The notes beneath the pieces were generated by a model. The model did no database searches and was not told where the DNA came from. It was given only the letters and a program-made list of their open reading frames with translations. A stretch of 64,000 nucleotides of DNA from Nitrospira sp. GTDB taxonomy: Bacteria; Nitrospirota; Nitrospiria; Nitrospirales; Nitrospiraceae. A program made the position numbers and the translations under genes. The stretch lies in the NCBI GenBank assembly GCA_005116945.1, contig SWDH01000044.1, forward strand, positions 33,527-97,526, read 5' to 3'. Below are positions 43,787-53,058 of the stretch, in pieces; positions within the stretch are counted from its first letter, which is position 1, and every line of letters starts with the position of its first letter.

Positions 43787-44140
43787 ATGGTGACTAGACA
43801 GACAGGGTTTGCAATGCCGGCACTGGCACTCACTGTCTTCCTGTTCAGCACGCCGGCGTGGGCCGATTTAGGCTCTCGATTCGGTCTTCCGCCTATCCAG
43901 AGCCACCAGACAGAGATCGTGCAAGAAGGACAACCCTCTAGTGCTGAATCGAGAACCACGCACCATGATGGTCTGTCGCCGGACTCACGCAAGGCGAGGG
44001 ATCTCAATTTGAAAAGCCCCGGAGGGGGAATGGATGCTCCACGTACAACGAATCCGCACGCAACGTTCAATAGCATCAAGCCGGATGAACGCCAAGAGCA
44101 TGACGTAAGAGGTAGCGGCATTCCGCTTTGGCGCTGGTAA
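43787..44140 (+). CDS. Small secreted hypothetical protein
   Basis: A 117-residue protein with a signal peptide (cleavage after PAWA) and a low-complexity, polar mature part (SHQTEIVQEGQPSSAESRTT). CGGAGGTG precedes the ATG. No family is recognised. It lies head to head with the LysR gene and starts a plus-strand run leading to the carbonic anhydrase. Confidence 0.65.
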   Translation: MVTRQTGFAMPALALTVFLFSTPAWADLGSRFGLPPIQSHQTEIVQEGQPSSAESRTTHHDGLSPDSRKARDLNLKSPGGGMDAPRTTNPHATFNSIKPDERQEHDVRGSGIPLWRW

Positions 44141-44218
44141 AGACGGTCTTCGCGGAATGCGCAATGCTGTAGGTTCTCCAACGCCAGGCGGCTCGTGCCG
44201 TAAGAATGGAGCAAGACC

Positions 44219-44458
44219 ATGATCGATGTGACTCGACAGAGCGACGTCGCCCATCGAATACTCGCGGTGCTCACCGATCAATCCGGTCTTCTCCTGGAAG
44301 AGCTACTCGATCGGTGTCCTGATGCCACGTGGAATCAAGTCTTCGCTGTGGTGGATCATCTTAGTCGCATCGGAGAGATTCGCTTGACTGCCAAAGGTAT
44401 GGGGAAGTACCACGTGGCTCTTTCGGTTGTTCAGCAACATCCGAAAATCCATCAATAG
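44219..44458 (+). CDS. Small winged-helix-like hypothetical protein
   Basis: A 79-residue protein with the order HRILAVLTDQSGLLLEELLD, TWNQVFAVVDHLSRIGEI, then a strand. This resembles a winged helix-turn-helix DNA-binding fold. GGAGC lies at good distance from the ATG. It is placed between a secreted protein and the carbonic anhydrase on the same strand. Confidence 0.6.
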   Translation: MIDVTRQSDVAHRILAVLTDQSGLLLEELLDRCPDATWNQVFAVVDHLSRIGEIRLTAKGMGKYHVALSVVQQHPKIHQ

Positions 44459-44639
44459 ATCAAGGGTCGGAGCGATGGCCCTGGGTGAATCTCTCGCTGG
44501 TCGACGGCAATTCGCTATAGAACATCAGGCGTATCGAATACCTGGACAAGAATATTCTCGGCATCATGAGCATCGAGGAAAATCTACAAAAACACAGTCA
44601 AGAGAGGCATCTTGGCGCACTCACACAAAGGAGAAATCC

Positions 44640-45386
44640 ATGAACAACCAACAGGACTCACGTGTGTCCGGTATGTCACTGAATCGACGCAGCTTCCTCA
44701 CAACCTTAGGCGTCGCGACTGCCGCCGGACTGCTCGGGTTCACCCCGGACAGCAACCTCGCTTACGCTGACGCATTGAGCAAAGAGCAGCGCGAGAAGAT
44801 GACGCCTGATGAGATCATTGGGTACGCGAAGATGGGGAATGAACGGTTCCGCGCTGGCCTGCGAAAGAACCGCGATTTCCTTCGCGAGCAAATGACCAGC
44901 GCCAAGGGCCAACATCCAGCTGCGGTCGTTCTCAGTTGCGTTGATTCTCGCGCACCCGCCGAAATTATCCTCGACCTCGGTATCGGCGACATGTTCAATT
45001 CGCGCGTAGCCGGCAACATCGCGAACGAGGACATCCTCGGCAGCCTGGAATTCGCCTGCGCCGTGGCTGGCAGCAAAGTGGTGCTCGTGATGGGCCACAC
45101 TGCATGCGGCGCGATCAAAGGAGCAATTGACAAAGTCCAACTCGGGCACCTCACCGGGCTGCTGGAAAAGATTCGCCCGGCTGTCGAAGCAACCCAATAC
45201 GACGGCGAACGCACGTCGAAGAATGACGCCTTCGTGAACGCCGTCGCTCGCAAGAACGTGGAATTGACGATCGCCGGTATCCGCGCAAAAAGCCCTTTAC
45301 TGAAAGAACTAGAAACGAAAGGCAGCATCAAGATCGTAGGCACGATGTATGACCTGGGCACGGCCGGGATTGAATTCATCTCGTAA
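44640..45386 (+). CDS. Tat-exported beta-class carbonic anhydrase
   Basis: A 248-residue carbonic anhydrase with an N-terminal twin-arginine signal (LNRRSFLTTLGVATAAGLLG). Zinc ligands are in VVLSCVDSRAP and VMGHTACGAIKG, the usual C, H, C set with the catalytic DSR. ATG at 44640 has AAAGGAG upstream; the longer frame has no homology. A periplasmic enzyme would interconvert CO2 and bicarbonate outside the cytoplasm, useful to an autotroph. Two helical residues blocks near ALSKEQREKMTPDEIIGY precede the core. Confidence 0.93.
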   Translation: MNNQQDSRVSGMSLNRRSFLTTLGVATAAGLLGFTPDSNLAYADALSKEQREKMTPDEIIGYAKMGNERFRAGLRKNRDFLREQMTSAKGQHPAAVVLSCVDSRAPAEIILDLGIGDMFNSRVAGNIANEDILGSLEFACAVAGSKVVLVMGHTACGAIKGAIDKVQLGHLTGLLEKIRPAVEATQYDGERTSKNDAFVNAVARKNVELTIAGIRAKSPLLKELETKGSIKIVGTMYDLGTAGIEFIS

Positions 45387-45680
45387 GGGCGCGCATGTCG
45401 CCGACATGAACGCGAAAAGCGGCCATCGGCGCACCTAGGTTGAGCAAGGACAACCGCCCCGATAGGACGCAAGGATTGGGGAACGGCGAAGACACGAGAG
45501 CAGAGGAACGAGAGAATCGACGCGGTTGATTCATACCGTTGCCCCTGAGAGGCCGGTGACGTGCTGCCGCGTCACAATGTGAACACTGCCCCGGCCTCGC
45601 CAATTAACGGAACGCGCTGTGACACGTCGCTCCAAAACCGTATCAATGACATGGGGCGCGCGATTGCAAGGGAGGCTGGA

Positions 45681-46187
45681 ATGTTCAATGCCCCAGTGAC
45701 ACGACCGATCGGCGCGCTCTACGCTTGGATGGAGCGTCTCGATCGGTGGGGATACGTGACTGTGGGGTTCAGCTTGCTGGGTATCAGCATAGGAATATTC
45801 GCCCATAGCTGGCTCGTATTTGCCCGTTCGGTCAATGAACATTCATTTTTGCTGAATGCGATCACCCTCGTGAATAATCTCCTTTTGGTGGTCATTCTGC
45901 TCGAACTGTTCCGAACCATTGTGCGTTTTCTGGAGACAGATATTCTTCGTGTCGAGCCGTATTTGGCCGTGGGCATTATCGCTTGCATAAGACGGATGCT
46001 GACCGCCAGCGCGGAACTCGGCGATCTGCGGAATGTGACAGCAGAGTTCTTTGCGAACTACCTGAAAGATGTTGCGCTGGACACGATCACTGTCACTCTC
46101 CTGATCGTCGGAATCTACATACTGAGGGCGCGCCCCATCCGGTCCGATCAGCACGATGTTCCCCTTGGTTCCGAGAAGAAGGACTGA
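45681..46187 (+). CDS. PsiE-family membrane protein
   Basis: A 168-residue protein with four predicted membrane helices (GYVTVGFSLLGISIGIFAHS, FLLNAITLVNNLLLVVILLE, VEPYLAVGIIACIRR, ITVTLLIVGIYIL). It matches the phosphate-starvation-inducible PsiE family, whose function is unknown. ATG at 45681 has GGGAGG 5 bases upstream, better than two earlier in-frame starts. It is followed by the CysD gene 42 bases later. Confidence 0.85.
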   Translation: MFNAPVTRPIGALYAWMERLDRWGYVTVGFSLLGISIGIFAHSWLVFARSVNEHSFLLNAITLVNNLLLVVILLELFRTIVRFLETDILRVEPYLAVGIIACIRRMLTASAELGDLRNVTAEFFANYLKDVALDTITVTLLIVGIYILRARPIRSDQHDVPLGSEKKD

Positions 46188-46229
46188 GCACCCTCAAAAT
46201 CCCCAGGCCAAATCGACAGAGAGGTCTCG

Positions 46230-47027
46230 ATGAACCACTCGCGCCAGCTGGAAGATCAGAGCGTCTATATTCTCCGCGAGGCCTATAAACACTTCGACCA
46301 TCTCGCCATGCTCTGGTCGATGGGCAAGGACTCGACGGTGCTGCTCTGGCTGGCCTGTAAGGCCTTCTTGGGACATGTGCCGTTTCCCCTCGTGCATATC
46401 GACACAGGCTATGAGATGCCTGAATTGACCGACGATCGGGACCGGCTCTACCGCGAGTGGCGGCTTAATCTAATCGTCGGTCAGAACAAAGAGGCCCTAG
46501 CTGAAGGCATGAATCACACGGTCGGACGCGTGACTTGCTGCTCAGCCCTGAAGATCGAGGCGCTGAAACAGACCATTGCCAAACATGGGTGGACTGCCGT
46601 CATCCTCGGCATTCGCGCGGATGAGGAAGGCACTCGGGCGAAAGAACGTTACTTCTCGCTCCGGGACAAACATGGGGAATGGGATTTCCGCGACCAGCCA
46701 CCCGAACTCTGGGATCAGTATAAGACAGCGTTTCCCACCGGTTCTCATGTGCGCGTGCATCCCCTGCTGGATTGGACTGAACTGAATATCTGGAAGCACC
46801 TCGAACTCGAACGGATTCTCTTGCCAAACCTCTACTTTGACAGAGGCAACGGTACCCGTTATCGAAGCCTTGGCTGCGTGCCCTGCACAGGGACGGTGCC
46901 GTCCTGTGCCACCACCATTCCGCAAATCATTATGGAGTTGCGAACCACCACAGTTGCTGAACGAGCTGGTCGAGCCCAGGATGAAGGTCGTGGCATGGAA
47001 ACGCTTCGGAAGCTGGGACACATGTAG
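46230..47027 (+). CDS. cysD: Sulfate adenylyltransferase subunit 2 (CysD-like)
   Basis: A 265-residue PP-loop protein: [20 protein letters not shown] near residue 30, [29 protein letters not shown], and the CysD C-terminal [13 protein letters not shown]. CysD with CysN makes adenylylsulfate from sulfate. CysN, usually the next gene, is not in the window; the next gene is a response regulator. The protein is some 35 residues shorter than typical CysD. PAPS reductase activity is unlikely because the ECGLH motif is missing. Confidence 0.88.
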   Translation: MNHSRQLEDQSVYILREAYKHFDHLAMLWSMGKDSTVLLWLACKAFLGHVPFPLVHIDTGYEMPELTDDRDRLYREWRLNLIVGQNKEALAEGMNHTVGRVTCCSALKIEALKQTIAKHGWTAVILGIRADEEGTRAKERYFSLRDKHGEWDFRDQPPELWDQYKTAFPTGSHVRVHPLLDWTELNIWKHLELERILLPNLYFDRGNGTRYRSLGCVPCTGTVPSCATTIPQIIMELRTTTVAERAGRAQDEGRGMETLRKLGHM

Positions 47028-47257
47028 CTCTGCGTCCACCTTCTTCGAGCAGGCCATCCATACCCATTGGAATAGTCTGCTTCCCTCTGGCGCACGGCAT
47101 ACAGGTTTTCGCCCAGCCTTCAGTTTGTGCGCAGATCCGTCATGCGTCCTCACACATCGTATTACTCTATGGAATAGAGACAAACTATCTATTTGTCTAT
47201 GAAGGAATCGTCCCATATGCTGTCAATCATGGGACGGCAAAAGGGAGGTGAACAGTG

Positions 47258-47683
47258 ATGAACGGCGTCGCGCCACACGGCCATCGGATTCTCATTGTAG
47301 ACGACAACGAAGACATGAGACAGGCGTTGATCGCTGTGTTGACACTGCGGGGATACCACTGTGTAGCAGCCGATCACGGAGAGTCCGCCCTCCGATGTTT
47401 GGACACCGATCGGTTTCATCTCGTGATTTCAGATTATCAGATGCCCGTCATGGACGGAATTCAATTCCTCGAGACATTGAAGAAACGCCCAACTCCTTCC
47501 CCTCCTGTGATTCTACTGACCGCGAGCACGAGCGAAGAACTCTGGAGGCGAGCGTTTGAGTTAGGCGCGTATGTGGTGATTCTCAAACCCTTTGCTACGC
47601 AGGAGCTCGTCGCCGTATCGGCTCGCGCAATAGAGAGCCGCGATCTCAATTTGGTTCCGTTCAGTAAGCTGGAAGGCAATTGA
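47258..47683 (+). CDS. Single-domain response regulator
   Basis: A 141-residue receiver domain. The acidic pair is in ILIVDDNEDMRQAL, the phospho-acceptor in LVISDYQMPVMDGI, and the conserved lysine in VILKPFA. There is no output domain. AGGGAGGTG precedes the start (GTG at 47255 is possible). No kinase gene is adjacent. Confidence 0.9.
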   Translation: MNGVAPHGHRILIVDDNEDMRQALIAVLTLRGYHCVAADHGESALRCLDTDRFHLVISDYQMPVMDGIQFLETLKKRPTPSPPVILLTASTSEELWRRAFELGAYVVILKPFATQELVAVSARAIESRDLNLVPFSKLEGN

Positions 47684-47732
47684 AGTAGCCACGTGTCCGG
47701 CCGAATGCGGCCATTAACGAGGAGGTGAACAC

Positions 47733-47939
47733 ATGAGCCGAAGAGAAAAGAAGGGGGGAAGCGGTGAAAATGGTGCGGTGAACGGCACTTCGTCTGCGGG
47801 GGAGCTGCTGAACAGAATCAACCAGCGTGCCCACGAGCTCTACAGACTTCGCGGAGAAGCTCATGGGCACGACACGGAGGATTGGCTCGAAGCGGAGCGA
47901 CAGATCTGGGCGGAAGTTGCAACCGGATCCGGAGGATAA
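47733..47939 (+). CDS. DUF2934 protein
   Basis: A 68-residue protein. The C-terminal half NRINQRAHELYRLRGEAHGH followed by DTEDWLEAERQIWAE is the DUF2934 signature. Its function is unknown. GAGGAGGTG precedes the ATG. Confidence 0.85.
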   Translation: MSRREKKGGSGENGAVNGTSSAGELLNRINQRAHELYRLRGEAHGHDTEDWLEAERQIWAEVATGSGG

Positions 47940-48087
47940 GACCAATGTTTCACGCGGAACTCAGTTCACACATCGCGCGTCCGAATTCGGATATCGAATC
48001 AGGAACGCAAATGGGAAGCCCACGGGTTGCTTCCCTACAAATCAGCGAAACGGTTGGGAATCTGAAAGGGCAACGGGGGACACAGGC

Positions 48088-51000
48088 ATGATGGAGAAAT
48101 GGCTGGATGCCGTACTACGTCACCGCGTGTTAATCCTCATTCTGGCCGGTCTGCTGGGGTGCGGCGGGCTTTACGCCTTTAAATCGCTTCCCGTTGACGC
48201 CTTCCCGGACGTCACCAATACACAGGTTCAAATTCTGACTCAAGCTCCGGGGCTTGCCCCTACGGAAGTAGAACGGTTCGTGACCTACCCCATTGAGTTG
48301 CAATTGATGGGCATGCCAGGCCTGACCGAGGTTCGATCGTTATCCAAGTTCGCGCTGTCACAGGTGACCGTGGTCTTCGAAGATTCCGTCGACATCTACT
48401 TCGCGCGCCAGCTTGTCTTAGAGCGACTCGTAGAGGTGCGGGAGCGCCTGCCGTCTGGCCTGGACCCGGTCATGGCCCCGGTCACGACGGGACTGGGCGA
48501 GATCTATCAGTATTATCTCGACACTCCCTCCTCACAGCCTACGCCCTCTGACGAATCCTCACTGACTTCCATGAGGACAGTACAGGACTGGATTCTGCGC
48601 CCACTTTTGAAGACGATACCCGGAGTAATCGAGGTCAATGCCATCGGAGGTTTCGTCAAGCAGTACCAGATCCTGGTCGATGCGGCCATGCTTCGGAAGT
48701 ACGATTTGGATTTCTACAGCCTGTTCCAGACCGTGGCCAGAAACAATCAGAATGTCGGTGGAAACCTTCTGGAACGCCATGGAGAAAAGTACCTGATTCG
48801 AGGAATCGGGTTGCTGCGCACCACTGCCGACATTGAAGACATTGTGGTCAAGGAAACAGGTGGGACTCCGGTGTTTCTCCGTGATGTGGCGGAGGTGCGG
48901 GTCGGCCATGTGGTTCGGCACGGTGCAGCCGTGTTGAACGGCGAACGGGAGGTCGTTGCCGGCGTCGTCCTGATGCTGCGCGGCGCAAATGCGAGGACAG
49001 TGGTTGAGGCGGTCAAAGAACGAATCGAAGAGATCCATCGAGGAGGCCTCTTGCCGGACGGCTTACGCCTCGTCCCGTTCTACGATCGAGGCGAACTCGT
49101 GACGGCCGCGCTTACCACGGTGCTGCGTGCACTGATCGAAGGCGCGCTCTTCGTGACGGTGATCGTCGTGCTCTTTCTTGGCCGGCTGCGTAGCGCGCTG
49201 GTGGTGATCGTCATTCTGGTCGTCGCGCCGTTGGCGACCTTCATCGCCATGCAGGTGTTCGGACTCTCCGCCAACGTGATGTCGCTCGGCGGACTCGCCA
49301 TCTCGCTAGGAATGATCGTGGATCCCGCCATTATCCAAGTGGAAAATGTTGAGCGCCACATCCACCGCATGGCAGACGCAGCTCGGGGATCCGTTGCCGA
49401 GCGCCTCCAAGTTGTACGGCAAGCCGTGCTCGAAGTGCGGAAACCGAGCCTCTTCGGAGAGTTGATCATTGCGCTTACGTTCGTTCCGCTGCTGTCGCTG
49501 GTCGGCATGGAGGGCAAGTTGTTCACGCCGTTGGCGCTGACGATCATGCTCGCGTTGATCGTTTCGCTCGTGCTGTCCTTCACTCTCGCTCCTGTGTTGT
49601 GCTTCGTGCTTGTTCGGAGTGCATCGCACCGCGACACCGCGCTCGTCCGCTGGGTGTCACGAGCCTATGTACCGGTGTTGCGCTGGTCGCTCGCCCATCG
49701 AGGGTTAGTGCTGAGCGCGGCGGTTGTCCTGTTCTGTTGCACACTCGCGCTCGTGCCCTTCCTGGGGACCGAATTCATTCCGATCATGGACGAAGGGGCG
49801 ATTACGCCACAGACCGTCCGCTTGCCGAGCATCGCGTTGACCGGATCGGTCGAAGTGGAAAAGCAGGTCCACCGAGCGATCCTGGAGTTTCCACAAGTTC
49901 GCCAGATCGTCGGCAAGATCGGACGATCGGAAATCGCAAACGACCCGCAGGAGCCGAATGAAAGCGATCCCGTCGTAACCTTGCATCCGCGCGATACTTG
50001 GCCGACCTATCGGAGTAAGGCCGAGCTGGTGGATGCGATGCGCCGGCGGCTGGCACAGATTCCGGGAGTCTCCATTCTTATGAGCCAGCCGATTCAAGGG
50101 CGAGTGGACGAATTGATTTCCGGCGTCCGGACGGAGGTGTCGATTAAAATCTTCGGGGACGATCTGGATGTGCTGCGCGAGAAGGCCGAGCAGACTGCGT
50201 CGGTGATGAAAACCGTCGCGGGTGTGCAGGACATCAAAGTCGAGCAGATTGCCGGGCAGCCCTACCTGAACGTGGCCATCGACCGACACAAAATCGCGCG
50301 TTATGGCCTGAACGTGTCGGAGGTTCAGGAAGTCATCGCCTCAGCGCTCGGAGGTCAGTCCGCCACCTACCTATACGAAGACGTGCGCCGATTCCAATTG
50401 ATCCTCAGATTGCCCGAGGACCAGCGCAACAGTGTCCAGGCCATCCGAGACATCATGATTCGAGTTCCGGTCGGCGCGGTGATTCCGCTCAGTGAGTTGG
50501 CGACTGTCGACGTGCAAGACGGCCCGGTGCACGTCAGCCGTGAGCATGCGCAACGGCGCATCTTCATCGGTTTCAACGTCGAGGGACGAGACATCGGAAG
50601 CGTGGTCGCGGAGGGTCAACGCAAGATGGCCGAACGCATCCATCTGCCTGATGGATACAGGATCGTTTGGAGCGGCGCGTTTGAGAACATGCAGCGCGCG
50701 CTGGCCCGACTGCAGCTCATCGTACCGGTGACGATCGTCATCATCTTCTTCCTGCTTTTTTCGACGTTCGGCTCGGTGCGTGCTGCGGCACTGGTGCTCA
50801 TGAACTTGCCGTTGGCGCTGATCGGCGGAGTGTTGGCCCTCTGGATTACCGGGCAATACCTGAGCGTCCCGGCGTCGATCGGTTTCATTGCGCTCTTCGG
50901 TGTGGCTGTGCTCAACGGAATCGTGTTGGTCTCGTACATCAACCATCTGAGAAGTGACGGGTACACGAAGGAAGAGGCCGTGATACAGGGATGCAGGCTG

Positions 51001-51258
51001 CGGCTCCGGCCGGTATTGATGACGGCATTAGTGGCGCTCCTGGGGCTGCTGCCTATGGCGTTTGCCCAAGGGATCGGGGCCGAAGTCCAACGCCCGCTGG
51101 CTACCGTGGTCATCGGCGGGCTTATCAGCAGCACCTTCCTCACCCTCATCGTGCTGCCGGTCGCGTATCTTTGGCTCGGCGACAGCGAAGAAACCCGTTC
51201 GGTATTTCCACAGGAAAGGAGCACTTGCGATGACCGAGAATTGGTTCGGCAAGATTGA
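48088..51258 (+). CDS. Heavy-metal RND efflux pump (CzcA/CusA family)
   Basis: A 1056-residue inner-membrane RND transporter. The start is typical (MMEKWLDAVLRHRVLILILA, then KSLPVDAFPDVTNTQVQI). Two sets of helices flank two large periplasmic loops. The proton-relay region reads LAISLGMIVDPAIIQVENVE, keeping the aspartate. FIPIMDEGAITPQTVRLPS is another family mark. ATG at 48088 or 48091 is chosen because upstream in-frame sequence has no homology. Adaptor (CzcB) and outer-membrane (CzcC) genes are absent; metal specificity is not assignable. Confidence 0.93.
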   Translation: MMEKWLDAVLRHRVLILILAGLLGCGGLYAFKSLPVDAFPDVTNTQVQILTQAPGLAPTEVERFVTYPIELQLMGMPGLTEVRSLSKFALSQVTVVFEDSVDIYFARQLVLERLVEVRERLPSGLDPVMAPVTTGLGEIYQYYLDTPSSQPTPSDESSLTSMRTVQDWILRPLLKTIPGVIEVNAIGGFVKQYQILVDAAMLRKYDLDFYSLFQTVARNNQNVGGNLLERHGEKYLIRGIGLLRTTADIEDIVVKETGGTPVFLRDVAEVRVGHVVRHGAAVLNGEREVVAGVVLMLRGANARTVVEAVKERIEEIHRGGLLPDGLRLVPFYDRGELVTAALTTVLRALIEGALFVTVIVVLFLGRLRSALVVIVILVVAPLATFIAMQVFGLSANVMSLGGLAISLGMIVDPAIIQVENVERHIHRMADAARGSVAERLQVVRQAVLEVRKPSLFGELIIALTFVPLLSLVGMEGKLFTPLALTIMLALIVSLVLSFTLAPVLCFVLVRSASHRDTALVRWVSRAYVPVLRWSLAHRGLVLSAAVVLFCCTLALVPFLGTEFIPIMDEGAITPQTVRLPSIALTGSVEVEKQVHRAILEFPQVRQIVGKIGRSEIANDPQEPNESDPVVTLHPRDTWPTYRSKAELVDAMRRRLAQIPGVSILMSQPIQGRVDELISGVRTEVSIKIFGDDLDVLREKAEQTASVMKTVAGVQDIKVEQIAGQPYLNVAIDRHKIARYGLNVSEVQEVIASALGGQSATYLYEDVRRFQLILRLPEDQRNSVQAIRDIMIRVPVGAVIPLSELATVDVQDGPVHVSREHAQRRIFIGFNVEGRDIGSVVAEGQRKMAERIHLPDGYRIVWSGAFENMQRALARLQLIVPVTIVIIFFLLFSTFGSVRAAALVLMNLPLALIGGVLALWITGQYLSVPASIGFIALFGVAVLNGIVLVSYINHLRSDGYTKEEAVIQGCRLRLRPVLMTALVALLGLLPMAFAQGIGAEVQRPLATVVIGGLISSTFLTLIVLPVAYLWLGDSEETRSVFPQERSTCDDRELVRQD

Positions 51259-51487
51259 AGGCTGTCTCCTGCTGCTTGCCACTATGATGTGCTGGCTCGG
51301 TGTGCTCTCGGCTGGCCCATCGAGTGACCGGCTCGATGAAGAACAGGTCGTGCGGATGTATCGAGACGTGGTGCCCGCCACCGTATTCCTCGCCTCCTCC
51401 TACACCACCGGCAACGGCCGTAGTTCGATGAGGCCCATAAAGGGGGTCGGGAGTCTTTTCTCGACAGGAGTGTCTCGCATTCGGTAG
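51230..51487 (+). pseudogene. Truncated secreted protein, cut by a REP-like repeat
   Basis: An 85-codon frame overlapping the end of the pump gene. AAAGGAG precedes the ATG. It has a membrane/signal segment (IEGCLLLLATMMCWLGVLSA) and then DEEQVVRMYRDVVPATVFLA, which resembles the beginning of trypsin-like HtrA proteases. After about 65 codons it runs into the GGGGTCGGGAGTC repeat at 51439 and soon stops. The protease reading is a weak inference. Confidence 0.45.
51439..51468. repeat. REP-like GGGGTCGGGAGTC repeat next to RAYT
   Basis: The copy reads AAAGGGGGTCGGGAGTCTTT and then TCTCGACAGG. It lies 30 bases upstream of the broken RAYT gene, the usual place for a cognate REP. Confidence 0.8.
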
Positions 51488-51497
51488 AAGATGGCCC

Positions 51498-52216
51498 ATG
51501 CCACGTCGCTCACGCCTCGCCGCTGGAGACCTCGCCTATCACGTCCTCAAACACCGAGGCGGGCGACTCCCCTTGTTTGAGCAACCCGCTGACTACGCCG
51601 CCTCTGAGAAGATTCTCGCCGAGGCTCACGCCCAGACCAGGATCCGAATCGTCGCCTATTGCTTGATGCCGAATCACTGGCATCTCCTCCTCTCGCCTCG
51701 ACAGGATGGAGAACTCTCCGAGGTGCCGCGGTAGATCACGGTCACCCATACGCGACGCTGGCATGTCACCATCGCACTACCGGTACCGGCCCAGTCTATC
51801 AAGGCCGTTTCAAGTCGTTTCCCATACAATCCAATGAGCACTTCCAAAAGGTTGCACGGTATGTGGAACGTCCTGCGCTGCGGGCAAAGTTGGTCACCCG
51901 AGCAGAAGACTTGAAGTGGTCCAGCCTCTGGCACCGAGATCAGGAAGACGCTAAAATGACGGCTTGGCTGAGCGACTGGCCCGTTGAACGCCCACGGGAC
52001 TGGATAGCGCGGGTGAATCGCCCCGACGCCATGTCAGAACTGGAGTCTCTCAGACTAAACGTGCAACGAGGCCGGCCCTTCGGCGACAAAACTTGGGTGA
52101 GACGGATGGCAAAAACCGTTTGGCCTGGATTCGACCTTGCGCCTGCGGGGATGCCCGAAAGGCTCTTGAACACTGACGCCCCTGTCGTGCATCCTCGATG
52201 CTCGACTCAACCATGA
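51498..52216 (+). pseudogene. REP-associated tyrosine transposase (RAYT), broken
   Basis: A TnpA-REP/Y1 transposase gene. The first part shows GDLAYHVLKHRGGRLPLFE and the HUH motif in MPNHWHLLLSPRQDGELSE. TAG at 51732 replaces the conserved tryptophan codon; reading through it gives ITVTHTRRWH in the same frame. At about 51765 one base is missing and the sequence continues one frame over: HHRTTGTGPVYQGRFKSFPI, then EHFQKVARYVERPALRAKLV. Repairing one stop and one base gives a full-length protein of about 240 residues, so decay is recent. Such single-domain HUH enzymes move or maintain REP sequences. Confidence 0.88.
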
Positions 52217-52220
52217 CCCC

Positions 52221-52778
52221 GTGACAGAAACCTCGAACCTGTTCCGGCCACGGCTGCCGATGCGATATCCCATGATTCTTGGATTGGTTGTGCTGGGATT
52301 GCTCCTCTTCTTGTGGGGACGTCACCTCCGCGCGCCGACTCATGTGAGCGATACGGCCTATGACCTGCTGCTGTCCACCCTGTTGTCGCACAGCGTGCCG
52401 GAAGTCTCGGCCGCCACTATCGTATCAGGGCAGTATCGTTTACTCGATGCCCGAGCCTACCGGGAATTTGAAGTGAGCCATATTGCAGGAGCGACCTGGG
52501 TGGGTTACGACGACTTCAATATGGACCGGCTAGCTGGAATCGCGAAGCAGATTCCAGTGGCAGTCTATTGTTCGGTGGGATATCGCAGTGAACGCATCGC
52601 CGAAAGACTTCGCCAGCAAGGATACACCAACGTCGTCAACGTCTATGGCGGCATCTTCGAGTGGGTGAATAGGGGGCACTCCGTTGTGACCGAAAGAGGC
52701 GCTGAAACAGAGATGGTGCACGCGTACTCAAAGTTCTGGGGTATCTGGCTCAAGCGCGGAGCTCCAATCTATCAATGA
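52221..52778 (+). CDS. Membrane-anchored rhodanese-domain protein
   Basis: A 185-residue protein with an N-terminal membrane helix (YPMILGLVVLGLLLFLWG) and a rhodanese domain: LLDARAYREFEVSHIAGA and the active-site cysteine in AVYCSVGYRSERIAERLR. It could transfer sulfane sulfur in the periplasm. The start is GTG at 52221 or ATG at 52260. The gene begins 4 bases after the RAYT remnant stop. Confidence 0.85.
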   Translation: MTETSNLFRPRLPMRYPMILGLVVLGLLLFLWGRHLRAPTHVSDTAYDLLLSTLLSHSVPEVSAATIVSGQYRLLDARAYREFEVSHIAGATWVGYDDFNMDRLAGIAKQIPVAVYCSVGYRSERIAERLRQQGYTNVVNVYGGIFEWVNRGHSVVTERGAETEMVHAYSKFWGIWLKRGAPIYQ

Positions 52779-52852
52779 AGAAACACTCCCACAGCCCTAA
52801 TACTCTACCTATCTAGAATATCTTGCTATGAGGGGAAACGCGTGAAGACAAC

Positions 52853-52880
52853 AAAGGGGTCGGGAGTCTTTACTTGCGGA
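52853..52880. repeat. REP-like GGGGTCGGGAGTC repeat
   Basis: The copy reads AAAGGGGTCGGGAGTCTTTA then CTTGCGG. It lies in the 280-base gap between the rhodanese gene and the MauE-like gene, which otherwise holds no gene. Confidence 0.8.
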
Positions 52881-52966
52881 CATATTTCCCAGTGCGCGTA
52901 CCCTGCTGCCCTAACCCACATTATTCATGACTGTTCGTCGAGAAATCGCCGAGCCGCGTCGTGTGA

Positions 52967-52998
52967 TCAAAAGGGGTCGGGATGAGCTGATCCCTTTA
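52967..52998. repeat. Degenerate REP-like repeat
   Basis: The copy reads TCAAAAGGGGTCGGGATGAG then CTGATCCCTTT. The first half matches the family; AGTC is altered. GGGATGAGCTGATCCC can fold back on itself. Confidence 0.55.
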
Positions 52999-53058
52999 GT
53001 TCAACCAAGACTCTCGGGAAGACCGCTCTCGATCGGTTCTACGGAAAGAACCGGCGCG

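Noticed and set aside
46230-47027. PAPS reductase (CysH) for the PP-loop protein
   Set aside because: The CysH C-terminal ECGLH motif is missing and the CysD-type [10 protein letters not shown] segment is present.
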